64,000 bases of DNA, taken from the NCBI GenBank assembly GCA_023251535.1, contig JAHEYP010000001.1, positions 272,178 to 336,177 on the forward strand, written 5' to 3'. Both the position numbers and the translations under genes were made by a program. A model generated the notes under the pieces. The model was not told the origin of the DNA. It was given only the letters and a program-made list of their open reading frames with translations, and did not search any database. Below, in pieces: positions 28,071-37,507 of the stretch. The DNA is from Bacteroidota bacterium. Lineage in GTDB: Bacteria; Bacteroidota; Bacteroidia; AKYH767-A; OLB10. Position 1 is the stretch's first letter. Every line of letters starts with the position of its first letter.

Positions 28071-31000
28071 TTAGTATACAAACTTGCGGCTCACAACATC
28101 TTCACTGTTTTTCAGTGTGATAAAGTATAAACCATGAGGCAAGGAGCTATTTAATTTTATGCTGTTTTCACCTTTAGTAGCTGCAACGTTGTCTTCTTTG
28201 TAAAGTAGTTTCCCAGTTACGTCAGTAATCACTACTGTTACTGGCTCATTGCTGTTGTACATAAAGTCTACATTGATATCATTTGAAGCTGAAGCTTCAC
28301 CATAAACATTTGTAATATCGAATGGAGCACGTGAACCAAACCAAACTGCACGAGGTTCAGAGTAAGTGTACTCACCATTGAAGTCAGTTTGTTTCAAACG
28401 ATAGTATTGTAAACCGTAAACAGGATGCTCATCATAAGTTGAATAATTCAACATGATATTACTATTATGCATGTATGAGTTCACACGATCAATATAGCTG
28501 TAATCTTTAGCATCTAATGAACGCTCAACAGTGAAGTAATCGTTATCAATTTCAGAAGCAGTAGTCCAATCTAAACGAACTCGTTTTCCTTCAGCTTTCG
28601 CTTTAAAGTCTACTAACTCGATAGGAAGTGGAGTATTGTTGTTAGAGATTGTCCATGGAGTGAAATCACCAATAGGCGCCGCAGGATAGTTATAAGGAAC
28701 ACCTTGAGCAGGAGCCGTTGGCCAATCCCAGCTAGTAATACGAACACTGTCTAGTGCTTGAGCAGCAACTTGAGTATATGTCTGCACATAGTTCAACGAT
28801 GTTTGCTGAACATTGTAGTTTGTTGCACCTGCAACAGGAGCACCAGTTACGGTACCTGCAACAGTAGAGGCACCTAAACTCGTAGGGTTCGCAATTGTAA
28901 ATGTGGTAGCTGTTACCGCAGTTACAGTAGCACCAACAATATTGTAACCTGCCGGTGTAATACCTGTCATTGTTACCGCTTGTCCCACTGCAATTGCATG
29001 CGCTACAGATGTGGTATAAGTAATTGTAGTACCATTAGCACTTACACCACCCACTGGAATTGTATACACATTTAATGTCGCATTTGCCGAGATTCTCATC
29101 CATTGCCATGAACCTGCTCTCCAAGGTTGAGCTCTTCCTTGATTCAAGGCCGACATTGCTGTTGTACGTTCAGTTGCCGGAACGGCCGTATTAGAGAAAC
29201 GTAATGTTAAGTCAACAACAGGGTAGTTAACAGCAGGATTTTGAGGACCTGTTTTGCCGATCATCCAATAACGATCAACAGTTTGAGTAGCATTACTTGC
29301 AGTGCTATTATAAGTATCAATATGAGTTACTGTTGGAGGATCAGGTAATACGTTCGCCGACCAGTATTTAGTACCTGCCTTGAATGTTCCTAAGTCACCA
29401 GTTTTATGTAAGAACGTAACCGGCAAATATGTAATAGCCGCAGATACAGTATCGATACGATTTCCGAAAGGAATCGCTCTTCCAACTGCAGGTGCAGTAT
29501 AAGCACCAATATTCCAATTTACAACTGAGTTTGGATTTTCACTGATTAAGAATCCTGTACCAACTCCTGCAGGCGTACCTGTAGCTTGAACTAATTGTGT
29601 TCTCCAGAACGCTGAAGGGCGAGGATCTGTCATAGTAAGTGACTTACCGTTCATGATCATTTGTCCTGCAGTTAAGTAGAACGTATCTTGAATTGAAATA
29701 TCTTGATCTAAGTAAATCGGACGAGCATTAGAAGCAGTAGCTGTTTCAACAGAAGCAACACCTGTTCCTGAAGAAGCACCTGTTTGAGTTCCTGCTATAG
29801 TAAACGACACCCCAGCAACAACCGCAGAGATTGTACCTGAAGCATTATAACCTGCCGGTGTTAAGCCTGTAATTTCAACTAACTGTCCAACGCTGTAAGT
29901 ATGTCCCGCAGCCGAGTAAGTAATAGAAGTACCATTACCTAACGCTGAAGTTACTGTAGCATTCGTAGCAGTTACTTTATTCATCGTGAACGTATAGAAT
30001 GTAGTTGGCTGTGTTCCGCCGATACGATTCGATTTATAAGAATCCATGATGAAGCTACTTGTTCCTGCAAGGAATGAGTTATTATTAACCCAGCTACCTT
30101 GAACTACCACTTTAGGTTTACCATAAGGGCGGCTTAATACAAACGTAGCATTCGGACGGAACTGAGAAAGAACGTTAATTAACGGTGTTGCCACTGTTCC
30201 TCCATTTGCAGTGATGTCACCCGCAACCGGAGCAACGAATGAACAAGCAGCAGGAGCGCCTGCAGCAGAGGCAACTAAACGACCTAAGATAAGTGTTGAG
30301 TTACGACCTGTAGTTTGTGTAACATCGATATAGTCATTATTAGTTGATCCTGTTGTACCAACGTTTGTATAGCAATATTGTATACAGATGTTATTTACAC
30401 CATCCCAAGTGATTGGAGAACCTAATGTTAAGGTATTTACACCAAACACGATTGGTTGAGCAGCATTATTATAAACTGTTGTAAATGCTCCAGCAATAGC
30501 TGTAGTATTAGCATATGCAGAGAAAACTGCAGCTGAATTCAGATAACTAATAGAGAAGTTATTATATGTTCTTGTTGGAGTAACTAAATCGTTATTCTTC
30601 ACATTTAATTTGATTGCAGTGATTTGATCACCTGCAAGCATACCATAAGTAGCTAACTCCGCAGCAGTATAAATAATTTGCGTTTGTCCTGCTTTATATG
30701 TTTTACCTGGAAGTGGCGTTTGCGTAAAGTTCAATAATGTTCCAGTAGCAACATTGATTGTTGGAGTATAAGAAGTAGTAAATCTTATTTGTCCATTGTT
30801 TGTTACAGTTCCTTTCGCTTTGAAAGAAGCTGCTGATGGATTTGGTGCATCAATTGTTAAAGTATCGGTTACAGCAATTGAAATGTTTTTACAAGTTGCA
30901 AGAATACCACTCTTAATTACAGGATTGTAATATGTTCCTGATGGAGCGGCCAATGTTTTATTGATTACAACATCATCATTAATTGTTGGAATCGAAGGAC

Positions 31001-32855
31001 ACCAGTTAGCTGGGTTATTCCAATCGTTAGTATTACCTAACCATAATTTATATAAACCTGAACAGTTAGGGATGATTGTTACTACGAAATCTTCACATTC
31101 TCCGTAAGTATATTGTGAACATGGATCAGGATTAGTTACTGCGAACACCTCACGAACACGAAGACGTGTATTTCCAGTAAATCCTGCAGCAGGAACCGTA
31201 AACGGATAAGTTGCAGTTGCATTCGCAGCTAAACTCGTTGACCCTAAACTTTCAGTTGCCTCAAACACGCCATTGTGGTTATAATCAATCCAAGCACGAA
31301 TATTATTACTTGAGAACCATGTCCCGGCTTGTACTGTAATTGAATAAGAAGCACCTTGTTGAAGTGTAACCGCTTGGTTAGCTACTCCAGGACTACGGTA
31401 TTCGTAATCCGGCGGATGTTGCACAAATCGGCAGTTAGGATAACAAGGTAATGAAGCTAACTGTAAGCTAACCGCATTAGTAGTTGTATTGATATTTGTT
31501 CCACCGTAACCAACTAATGATACCGATTGAACATAGTCATTATTAGTATAACCTGCCCATGCAGTACCAACTATATAAGTAGGGATACAATAAGGAATAT
31601 CAACTTGAAGGGCACCTGACATTGTAAATGTAGCAGGTAATAATGCAGAAGAAGTTCCTCCTGGAGAAGGACAAGTTAATGCGGTTCCTCCAACGGCTGC
31701 ACCGCGGAAGTCGGCATCGAGATAGTTATTACCCGCAGCAGTTGCCGAGATATCGTAAGTAATCCAGAAATAAGTTGTATCATATTCTAAGAAGAAACAT
31801 GATGCAGCAGCATTGGTGAAATCGATATTCGTTCCGATAGAAGAAAGCGTTGAACCAAACTGCGTTTTAGGATATGACGTACCTGCAGGTATACCAGCTG
31901 TAGGGAAAGGAGTTACATAACCTGTGCTAAACAAGTTAGAACCTCCTGTATAATATATTTTAGCATTTACGATATCGGCAACATTACTAGTTCCGTTCGT
32001 ATTGAATAATAAAGAGTCTAATTTAACAGGTAGCGGACCATTTAAGTTACCGCAACCACTTGTTCCTCCAACAACACAACGAACTCCAAGAATCCATTGG
32101 TTAGTAGCAGATTGTGCAGTTGTTGATTGATTTTGTTGAACTAAATCGAAAGTAACATCACCCGGGCTCATTGAGGTAGGATAAGTATTACAAACAAAAT
32201 TGTCCATATACATATTTTGACCAAACTGGCTAATTCCGTGAATTACAAAATAATTTCTCTTAGCATTATATGTTGCAGCAGGTAACGTGAATGTATATTG
32301 ATACCAGCCTGCAACAGCTACAACAGGGAAGCTACCCATAGGACGGTTAATATAATTAACACCGGCAGCATGGTTAATAGCAACTAAACCTGTAGTTGTA
32401 GGAGTATTATTCCAATAAACCTCGATTTTATCATTTACACCTGCACTTCCTGCATCGCGATACATCCAAAAGCTAAATACCGGATTGTTACCACTGTTAT
32501 TACTGAAATCGAACGGCTTCGAAATCATATAATAATCATCATTGGTGCCCGAACTCCACGAGTTAAACATTACAATATTAGCACCACCGCCAGGAGCAGC
32601 TCCGCAAGCAGGGTTTGCAGCCGAAGCAGCCGCAACACGAGTGAAATTACTCACGTTACTTGCCGGGTTATTAGGCCCTTTAATTGCTTTCCAACCGGGT
32701 GCCGGGAAGATGGATCCTTCAACACTTTCCGTTTGCGTAACAAGAATTTGCGCTTGTGATGTGAAAGGGAAGAGTACGCTAACAACAGTCAGAATCGCTA
32801 ATGCCGTAAGCGTTTTTCCGAGAGATGAAACATTCATTGCGTAGTTGTTTTTCAT
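28071..32855 (-). CDS. giant secreted protein with adhesin-like, GEVED and T9SS sorting domains
   Basis: Surface or secreted protein of 1594 residues with a signal peptide (about 1-36, ending TSQA). A cleaved-adhesin/MAM-like beta-sandwich spans about 40-220 (EGSIFPAPGWKAI, DYYMISKPFDFS). A GEVED domain covers about 430-600 and shows its signature WIDYNHNGVFEATESL and YGECEDFVVTI. The long central region contains two related units of about 60 residues built on ITYxxxxHxxxVGQxVxxTG(L/I)TPAGYN (near 985 and 1290). A fibronectin-like stretch (VDFKAKAEGKRVRLDWTTAS) precedes a type A T9SS sorting domain (last 80 residues, ending SRKFVY). Export by T9SS is therefore expected. No catalytic site is seen; adhesion is the likeliest role. 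It has its own terminator. Confidence 0.85.
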   Translation of the reverse strand: MKNNYAMNVSSLGKTLTALAILTVVSVLFPFTSQAQILVTQTESVEGSIFPAPGWKAIKGPNNPASNVSNFTRVAAASAANPACGAAPGGGANIVMFNSWSSGTNDDYYMISKPFDFSNNSGNNPVFSFWMYRDAGSAGVNDKIEVYWNNTPTTTGLVAINHAAGVNYINRPMGSFPVVAVAGWYQYTFTLPAATYNAKRNYFVIHGISQFGQNMYMDNFVCNTYPTSMSPGDVTFDLVQQNQSTTAQSATNQWILGVRCVVGGTSGCGNLNGPLPVKLDSLLFNTNGTSNVADIVNAKIYYTGGSNLFSTGYVTPFPTAGIPAGTSYPKTQFGSTLSSIGTNIDFTNAAASCFFLEYDTTYFWITYDISATAAGNNYLDADFRGAAVGGTALTCPSPGGTSSALLPATFTMSGALQVDIPYCIPTYIVGTAWAGYTNNDYVQSVSLVGYGGTNINTTTNAVSLQLASLPCYPNCRFVQHPPDYEYRSPGVANQAVTLQQGASYSITVQAGTWFSSNNIRAWIDYNHNGVFEATESLGSTSLAANATATYPFTVPAAGFTGNTRLRVREVFAVTNPDPCSQYTYGECEDFVVTIIPNCSGLYKLWLGNTNDWNNPANWCPSIPTINDDVVINKTLAAPSGTYYNPVIKSGILATCKNISIAVTDTLTIDAPNPSAASFKAKGTVTNNGQIRFTTSYTPTINVATGTLLNFTQTPLPGKTYKAGQTQIIYTAAELATYGMLAGDQITAIKLNVKNNDLVTPTRTYNNFSISYLNSAAVFSAYANTTAIAGAFTTVYNNAAQPIVFGVNTLTLGSPITWDGVNNICIQYCYTNVGTTGSTNNDYIDVTQTTGRNSTLILGRLVASAAGAPAACSFVAPVAGDITANGGTVATPLINVLSQFRPNATFVLSRPYGKPKVVVQGSWVNNNSFLAGTSSFIMDSYKSNRIGGTQPTTFYTFTMNKVTATNATVTSALGNGTSITYSAAGHTYSVGQLVEITGLTPAGYNASGTISAVVAGVSFTIAGTQTGASSGTGVASVETATASNARPIYLDQDISIQDTFYLTAGQMIMNGKSLTMTDPRPSAFWRTQLVQATGTPAGVGTGFLISENPNSVVNWNIGAYTAPAVGRAIPFGNRIDTVSAAITYLPVTFLHKTGDLGTFKAGTKYWSANVLPDPPTVTHIDTYNSTASNATQTVDRYWMIGKTGPQNPAVNYPVVDLTLRFSNTAVPATERTTAMSALNQGRAQPWRAGSWQWMRISANATLNVYTIPVGGVSANGTTITYTTSVAHAIAVGQAVTMTGITPAGYNIVGATVTAVTATTFTIANPTSLGASTVAGTVTGAPVAGATNYNVQQTSLNYVQTYTQVAAQALDSVRITSWDWPTAPAQGVPYNYPAAPIGDFTPWTISNNNTPLPIELVDFKAKAEGKRVRLDWTTASEIDNDYFTVERSLDAKDYSYIDRVNSYMHNSNIMLNYSTYDEHPVYGLQYYRLKQTDFNGEYTYSEPRAVWFGSRAPFDITNVYGEASASNDINVDFMYNSNEPVTVVITDVTGKLLYKEDNVAATKGENSIKLNSSLPHGLYFITLKNSEDVVSRKFVY

Positions 32856-33323
32856 GCTTTACAGGTTTGAACTAATACTAATTCGTGTAGATATGTCTGA
32901 TGTAAGATAATTGGGAAATTAATTCGGTTTTGCCAGATAAATGTACGGATAAATTTCCCTTAATCGAATCAGTAAGACTCACGAATCTTCGAAAAGTTTC
33001 AAAGTATCGTAAGATTTTACTGTAAGTTCCGATTAATTTATCCTCATTTTATCATTAATTTCTGGGTAAATGTAGTAATCCAATTTAAAAATTGCAAGTA
33101 GTTTTTACCTGTTCGGACCTCATTTAAGCTAAATCAAAGGATTTAATTGGTAAAAGTGACTTATTTCTGGGTGAAAAATCCAAACCAAATCAAGGAAGTT
33201 TGAAAAACCACTTACTTGTTGAAAGTCAATTATTTAACTCATTTCTTGACTTTTTAGATTTCCTTTCGGATTTTATCTTTTCTATTTCATTATCCGTTTT
33301 TTTGACCTTAACTTCGCCATCTC
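32856..33323. other. 468-base intergenic region upstream of pabB and the GEVED gene
   Basis: AT-rich region between divergent genes, with no coding frame. Apart from the pabB -7 element at 33309-33317, I see no clear promoter for the minus-strand gene, no riboswitch and no repeat. Confidence 0.5.
33309..33317 (+). promoter_or_regulatory. -7 element for pabB (TAACTTCGC)
   Basis: TAACTTCGC fits TAnnTTYG, with 6 bases between it and the ATG at 33324, so the leader would be almost absent. Confidence 0.5.
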
Positions 33324-34649
33324 ATGACCGGAAAAATTTCTTCTATTTTTAATACTTGGGGGTCCGAAAAAACGGCTCGCGCACTCACAATTGCGTCCAA
33401 ACGGTTCAATTGTTTTAGCATTTTGGAAACCGGTCGATTGAAATCCGAATCAAATGGCAATAAATCAATTGGTTACGATTTCGTATGTGCCATTAATACC
33501 GACAAAGAAATCAGCTCGAATACAGCTCAATTTTCTGAAATTCAAGATTTTATAACCAAAAACCAGGGGCATTGGATTTTTGGGCACTTCAACTACGATA
33601 TCAAAAATTCGATCGAACCATCTCTTTCCGGTGGCCTCCCCGACCCTGTCGGATTCCCCGACTTCCAACTTTTCGTTCCCAAAACGGTGGTAATTTGCCA
33701 AAATGGGCGTATCAGCATTTCGGGTGATGAGTCAGTACTCCTTGAAGTTTTAGATGCCGATTCGGACGAACTCTTGCCATCACTTAAGCGAGAACCCGGA
33801 TTCACTTCCCAAGTTTCGTTTGAAGAATATCAACGCAACTTCGAAAAAATCAAGTTCCACCTTCAACGTGGCGATATCTACGAAATCAATTATTGTATTC
33901 CGTTTATCGCCCATGACGCGGAGTTAAACCTACCAGCACTTCGTTTAAAGCAAAGAAACTTATCCCCTGCCCCTTTTTCGGTTTTGTATAAATCGGATAT
34001 CCACTGGCTAAGTTGCGCCAGCCCCGAACGCTTCATCCGCAAATCGGGAAATAAAATAATCAGCCAACCAATTAAAGGTACGGCACGCCGTAGTGGGAAC
34101 AGCGCTACGGACGCTATTGCGAAAAGCAATTTATTGAATAGCGAAAAAGAAAAAGCAGAGAATATTATGATCGTTGACTTAGTGCGCAACGATTTAAGTA
34201 GAATTGCTCAAAAAGGAAGTGTAAATGTCGATGAACTCTTCGGTATTTATGAATTTGCCCATGTGTTTCAGATGATCTCTACTATCTCGGCTACCCTAAA
34301 AGAAAATATAAAGTTTACGGATATCCTAAAAGCACTATTCCCGGCAGGCTCTATGACCGGAGCACCGAAGATCAGTGCAATGAAAATTATTGAAGAAACC
34401 GAATCTTTTAAACGCGGATTATTCAGCGGAACTGTCGGATATATCGACCCCAACGGCGATTTCGACTTCAACGTTGTTATTAGAAGTATTTTATACAATG
34501 AAGAAACCAAAACAGCGTTAATTCCTGCCGGTGGAGCCCTCACTGTAAAATGTAATGCTCTAGATGAATACAATGAGTGCCTTTTAAAAGCACAGGCTAA
34601 CCTCGAATTATTAGCTGACACGAAGGCTGAATTCGAAAAAGCAGAATAA
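33324..34649 (+). CDS. pabB: aminodeoxychorismate synthase component I-like, chorismate-binding enzyme
   Basis: Cytosolic enzyme that aminates chorismate on the way to p-aminobenzoate and folate. The C-terminal chorismate-binding domain is complete: GDIYEINYCIPF, PIKGTARR with K251, MIVDLVRNDLSRIA and FPAGSMTGAPKISAMKII. The Lys in PIKGT is the residue that acts as nucleophile in PabB and is Ala in anthranilate synthase (PIAGT). So PabB is favoured over TrpE. The 441 residues fit PabB of this phylum. No glutamine amidotransferase (PabA) is adjacent, so it either pairs with one elsewhere or uses ammonia. It is first in an operon with tilS and a PH-like gene. Confidence 0.88.
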   Translation: MTGKISSIFNTWGSEKTARALTIASKRFNCFSILETGRLKSESNGNKSIGYDFVCAINTDKEISSNTAQFSEIQDFITKNQGHWIFGHFNYDIKNSIEPSLSGGLPDPVGFPDFQLFVPKTVVICQNGRISISGDESVLLEVLDADSDELLPSLKREPGFTSQVSFEEYQRNFEKIKFHLQRGDIYEINYCIPFIAHDAELNLPALRLKQRNLSPAPFSVLYKSDIHWLSCASPERFIRKSGNKIISQPIKGTARRSGNSATDAIAKSNLLNSEKEKAENIMIVDLVRNDLSRIAQKGSVNVDELFGIYEFAHVFQMISTISATLKENIKFTDILKALFPAGSMTGAPKISAMKIIEETESFKRGLFSGTVGYIDPNGDFDFNVVIRSILYNEETKTALIPAGGALTVKCNALDEYNECLLKAQANLELLADTKAEFEKAE

Positions 34650-34656
34650 CAAAACT

Positions 34657-35988
34657 ATGGAGCAGAAATTTCTTCAATACATTCTTCATCAGCACCTCTT
34701 CAATAAAGAGGATCGTTTGCTATTGACTGTTTCGGGAGGAGTTGATTCGATGGTGATGCTTCACCTATTACATAAGCATGGATTTCAAATTACTGTTGCT
34801 CATTGCAATTTCGGTTTGCGCGGAAAGGAAAGTGATGGCGACGCTTCATTGGTAGAAGAAACTTGTCAGCAATTAAAAACCCCTTGTTTCATTCGTCAAT
34901 TTGACACAACCCAATTCGCCAATGAAAATGGCATTTCTATTCAGATGGCGGCACGTGAATTGCGTTATTCATGGTTCGAAGAATTACGTAAAAATCATGG
35001 GTTTGATTATATCCTAACTGCACATCATGCCGATGATCAACTGGAGACCATTCTATTGAATTTAGTCCGAGGCAAAGGCCCTTCGGCATGGAGTGGAATT
35101 CCTGTAAAAAACGGATTCATCGTTCGCCCGATGCTATCCCTTTTCAAAGAAGAAATTCATAGCTACGCTAAAGAACAAAATATCTCCTATCGCGATGATA
35201 GCAGTAATTTAAAATCCGACTACGAAAGAAACTTCATCCGACATCGAATTACTCCACTTCTTAAAGAGTTAAATCCTTCCGCCGTAAATACATTTACTCA
35301 ACTTGGAGAAATGGCAGGCATCAGAGAAGAGATGATTAAAGATTACCTAGAATTAATTAAACCCAAGCTCTTAAAAAGCGAGAATAATTCATGGGAAATT
35401 GATTTAATGAAGCTCAATAAAAAGTCGGCAGCAGCAGGAATTCTCTATGAGCTTATTTCACAAAAAGGATTTACCTATGAGCAATGCAGTTCAATAATTG
35501 ATACTGGTAAAGAATCAAGCGGAAAACAATATTTAAGTGGAGATTATCGCGCCATTGTCAACCGTGGAACATTAGTTATTAAAGAAAAAGTCAGCAAGGG
35601 AATTAGCACTGTTGCTTTCACTTTGAATGAAAAAGAAGTCCTTTTTGCTCACGGAAAAATTAACATTAGGCTTACCGATAAAACATCTATCGACTACAAA
35701 AACTTGGCCTCCAACGAGGCTTGCATGGATGCAGAATTAATTGGGACAAGCCTCCACATCAGAGGATCACAAATGGGCGATTCCTTCATGCCGCTGGGGA
35801 TGAATCACAAAAAACTGCTCAGTGATTTTTACATCGACAAAAAAATGTCGATCTTCGAAAAAGAAGAAACCGGATTACTGGTTAACGAAAATGACATTAT
35901 TTGGGTAATTGGGCATCGTATCGACCAACGTTATCGCATTACCGAAAAAACAAAAAAAGTACTACATCTTACATGGATACCGGAATGA
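34657..35988 (+). CDS. tilS: tRNA(Ile)-lysidine synthase TilS
   Basis: Essential ATP-dependent enzyme that converts C34 of the CAU-anticodon tRNA-Ile to lysidine, so that it reads AUA. The PP-loop motif SGGVDS is at residues 26-31, followed by AHCNFGLRGKESDGD and the tRNA-binding block TAHHADDQLETILLNLVRG and NFIRHRITPLL. The C-terminal TilS substrate-binding domain is present (LHIRGSQMGDSFMPLGM). Length 443 is normal. It starts 7 bases after pabB, and its TGA overlaps the next ATG (ATGA), which suggests translational coupling. Confidence 0.96.
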   Translation: MEQKFLQYILHQHLFNKEDRLLLTVSGGVDSMVMLHLLHKHGFQITVAHCNFGLRGKESDGDASLVEETCQQLKTPCFIRQFDTTQFANENGISIQMAARELRYSWFEELRKNHGFDYILTAHHADDQLETILLNLVRGKGPSAWSGIPVKNGFIVRPMLSLFKEEIHSYAKEQNISYRDDSSNLKSDYERNFIRHRITPLLKELNPSAVNTFTQLGEMAGIREEMIKDYLELIKPKLLKSENNSWEIDLMKLNKKSAAAGILYELISQKGFTYEQCSSIIDTGKESSGKQYLSGDYRAIVNRGTLVIKEKVSKGISTVAFTLNEKEVLFAHGKINIRLTDKTSIDYKNLASNEACMDAELIGTSLHIRGSQMGDSFMPLGMNHKKLLSDFYIDKKMSIFEKEETGLLVNENDIIWVIGHRIDQRYRITEKTKKVLHLTWIPE

Positions 35989-36461
35989 GTGCATTGAAAT
36001 ACGACGAAAAACAAACGCTGGGATACAACAGCTATTCTACCAGCCGTAGGACGGTATTAGCCATCTTTTGCTTTGTGGCCTATTACTATACCGAAAATCG
36101 ATCGCAAGATGCCGATTTGCTTTTTGTTGTCGGAATCTTCATTCTACTTTTAAGTATCGCACTTATTTTCGTGACTTATCTGCGAATTTCACTTACTGAT
36201 AGCGAAATCATCCTTTCGAACCTGTGGAACAACAAGAAAATCAAACTTTCATACAGTGAGATTCAATCGATTGAGGCCACTGTTTATAGTAAATACCATC
36301 TAAACAACCCGGCCTTTAACGTTCACCAAGACGGGCAAATTAAATTCTACGCTGCCGGTAGCCAGGCGGTGAAAATTGCCCTCAAAAACGGTGAAAACTA
36401 CCTTATTGGCAGCTATCACCCCGACAGAATCATTCAAATTGTTAAGGAACAGTCAAAGTAA
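35985..36461 (+). CDS. small membrane protein with PH-like domain
   Basis: A 158-residue protein with two hydrophobic segments near the N-terminus (about 20-35 and 45-66, FVVGIFILLLSIALIFVTYL). They are followed by a soluble beta-rich part (LTDSEIILSNLWNNKKIKLS, then VKIALKNGENYLIGSY) that looks like the bacterial PH-like fold of DUF304/YdbS-type proteins. The start at 35985 gives an ATGA overlap with tilS; longer in-frame starts lie inside tilS. Function unknown. The coupling to tilS is positional only. Confidence 0.65.
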   Translation: MSALKYDEKQTLGYNSYSTSRRTVLAIFCFVAYYYTENRSQDADLLFVVGIFILLLSIALIFVTYLRISLTDSEIILSNLWNNKKIKLSYSEIQSIEATVYSKYHLNNPAFNVHQDGQIKFYAAGSQAVKIALKNGENYLIGSYHPDRIIQIVKEQSK

Positions 36462-36483
36462 CAAACGACATCCTTAAATTCCC

Positions 36484-36492
36484 TATTTTTGC
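36484..36492 (+). promoter_or_regulatory. -7 element for the deoxyhypusine synthase-like gene (TATTTTTGC)
   Basis: TATTTTTGC fits TAnnTTTG and lies 28 bases before the ATG at 36521. Confidence 0.6.
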
Positions 36493-36520
36493 CCCTTCAA
36501 AATTATAATACAATACAAGT

Positions 36521-37495
36521 ATGCAACGAGGACCGATTTCTCAATTTATGGAGAAGCACTACCTGCATTTCAATGCAGCAGCAATGGTAGATGCCGCGAA
36601 AGGATATGAACAACACTTACTGGAAGGAGGTAAAATGATGATTACCCTTGCCGGAGCGATGAGTACCGCTGAATTAGGTATTTCATTGGCGGATATGATC
36701 CGTGCCGGAAAGGTTGATATTATCTCTTGTACAGGAGCTAACCTCGAAGAGGACATCATGAACTTAGTTGCGCACTCGCACTACAAAAGAGTTCCTCACT
36801 ACCGCGATTTGAGTCCGCAGGATGAGTGGGAATTATTAGAAGGTGGCTTTAACCGTGTAACCGACACTTGTATTCCTGAAGAAGAAGCATTCCGCAGAAT
36901 TCAAAAGCATATTCACAAGCAATGGAAAAATGCTGAAGATGCAGGTGAACGTTTCTTCCCGCATGAGTATATGTACAAAATGTTACTCAGCAAAGAGATG
37001 GAACAATACTATGAAATCGATCCGAAAAACAGCTGGATGTTAGCTGCTGCGGAAAGAAATCTTCCGATCATTGTTCCAGGTTGGGAAGACAGTACTATGG
37101 GAAACATCTTCGCTTCATATTGTATCAAAGGACAGTTAAAGCCTTCTACAATGAAAAGCGGAATTGAATACATGACGTGGTTAGCTGACTGGTATATTAA
37201 AAACTCAGGAGGTAAAGGCGTAGGATTCTTCCAAATCGGCGGTGGTATTGCCGGCGACTTCCCAATCTGCGTAGTTCCGATGTTATATCAAGACATGGAA
37301 ATGACAGATATTCCTTTCTGGGGATACTTCTGCCAAATCAGTGATTCAACTACCAGCTACGGATCATATTCGGGAGCGGTACCAAACGAAAAAATCACGT
37401 GGGGAAAACTCGACATTCACACTCCGAAATTTATCGTTGAGTCGGATGCATCGATTGTTGCTCCATTAATTTTTGCGTGGATCTTAAAACAATAA
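36521..37495 (+). CDS. deoxyhypusine synthase-like protein
   Basis: NAD-dependent aminobutyl-transferase-like enzyme of 324 residues. The deoxyhypusine synthase (DHS) layout is recognisable: ITLAGAMSTAELGISLADMI, DIISCTGANLEEDI, the glycine-rich QIGGGIAGDFPICVVPML, and EKITWGKLD with K296 matching the catalytic Lys that DHS uses to form the aminobutyl intermediate. Bacteria lack eIF5A, the substrate of eukaryotic DHS, so family knowledge points to polyamine chemistry such as homospermidine-type synthesis, or to an unknown acceptor. It has its own promoter and is followed 12 bases later by a Dpm1-like gene. Confidence 0.85.
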   Translation: MQRGPISQFMEKHYLHFNAAAMVDAAKGYEQHLLEGGKMMITLAGAMSTAELGISLADMIRAGKVDIISCTGANLEEDIMNLVAHSHYKRVPHYRDLSPQDEWELLEGGFNRVTDTCIPEEEAFRRIQKHIHKQWKNAEDAGERFFPHEYMYKMLLSKEMEQYYEIDPKNSWMLAAAERNLPIIVPGWEDSTMGNIFASYCIKGQLKPSTMKSGIEYMTWLADWYIKNSGGKGVGFFQIGGGIAGDFPICVVPMLYQDMEMTDIPFWGYFCQISDSTTSYGSYSGAVPNEKITWGKLDIHTPKFIVESDASIVAPLIFAWILKQ

Positions 37496-37507
37496 TTGAT
37501 TAGATAA

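Noticed and set aside
32856..33323. Hidden small gene or riboswitch in the intergenic region
   Set aside because: No coding frame, no conserved aptamer-like pairing and no repeats could be seen by eye.
34268..34621. A 117-residue minus-strand frame opposite pabB
   Set aside because: Antisense to the conserved chorismate-binding domain; no independent support.
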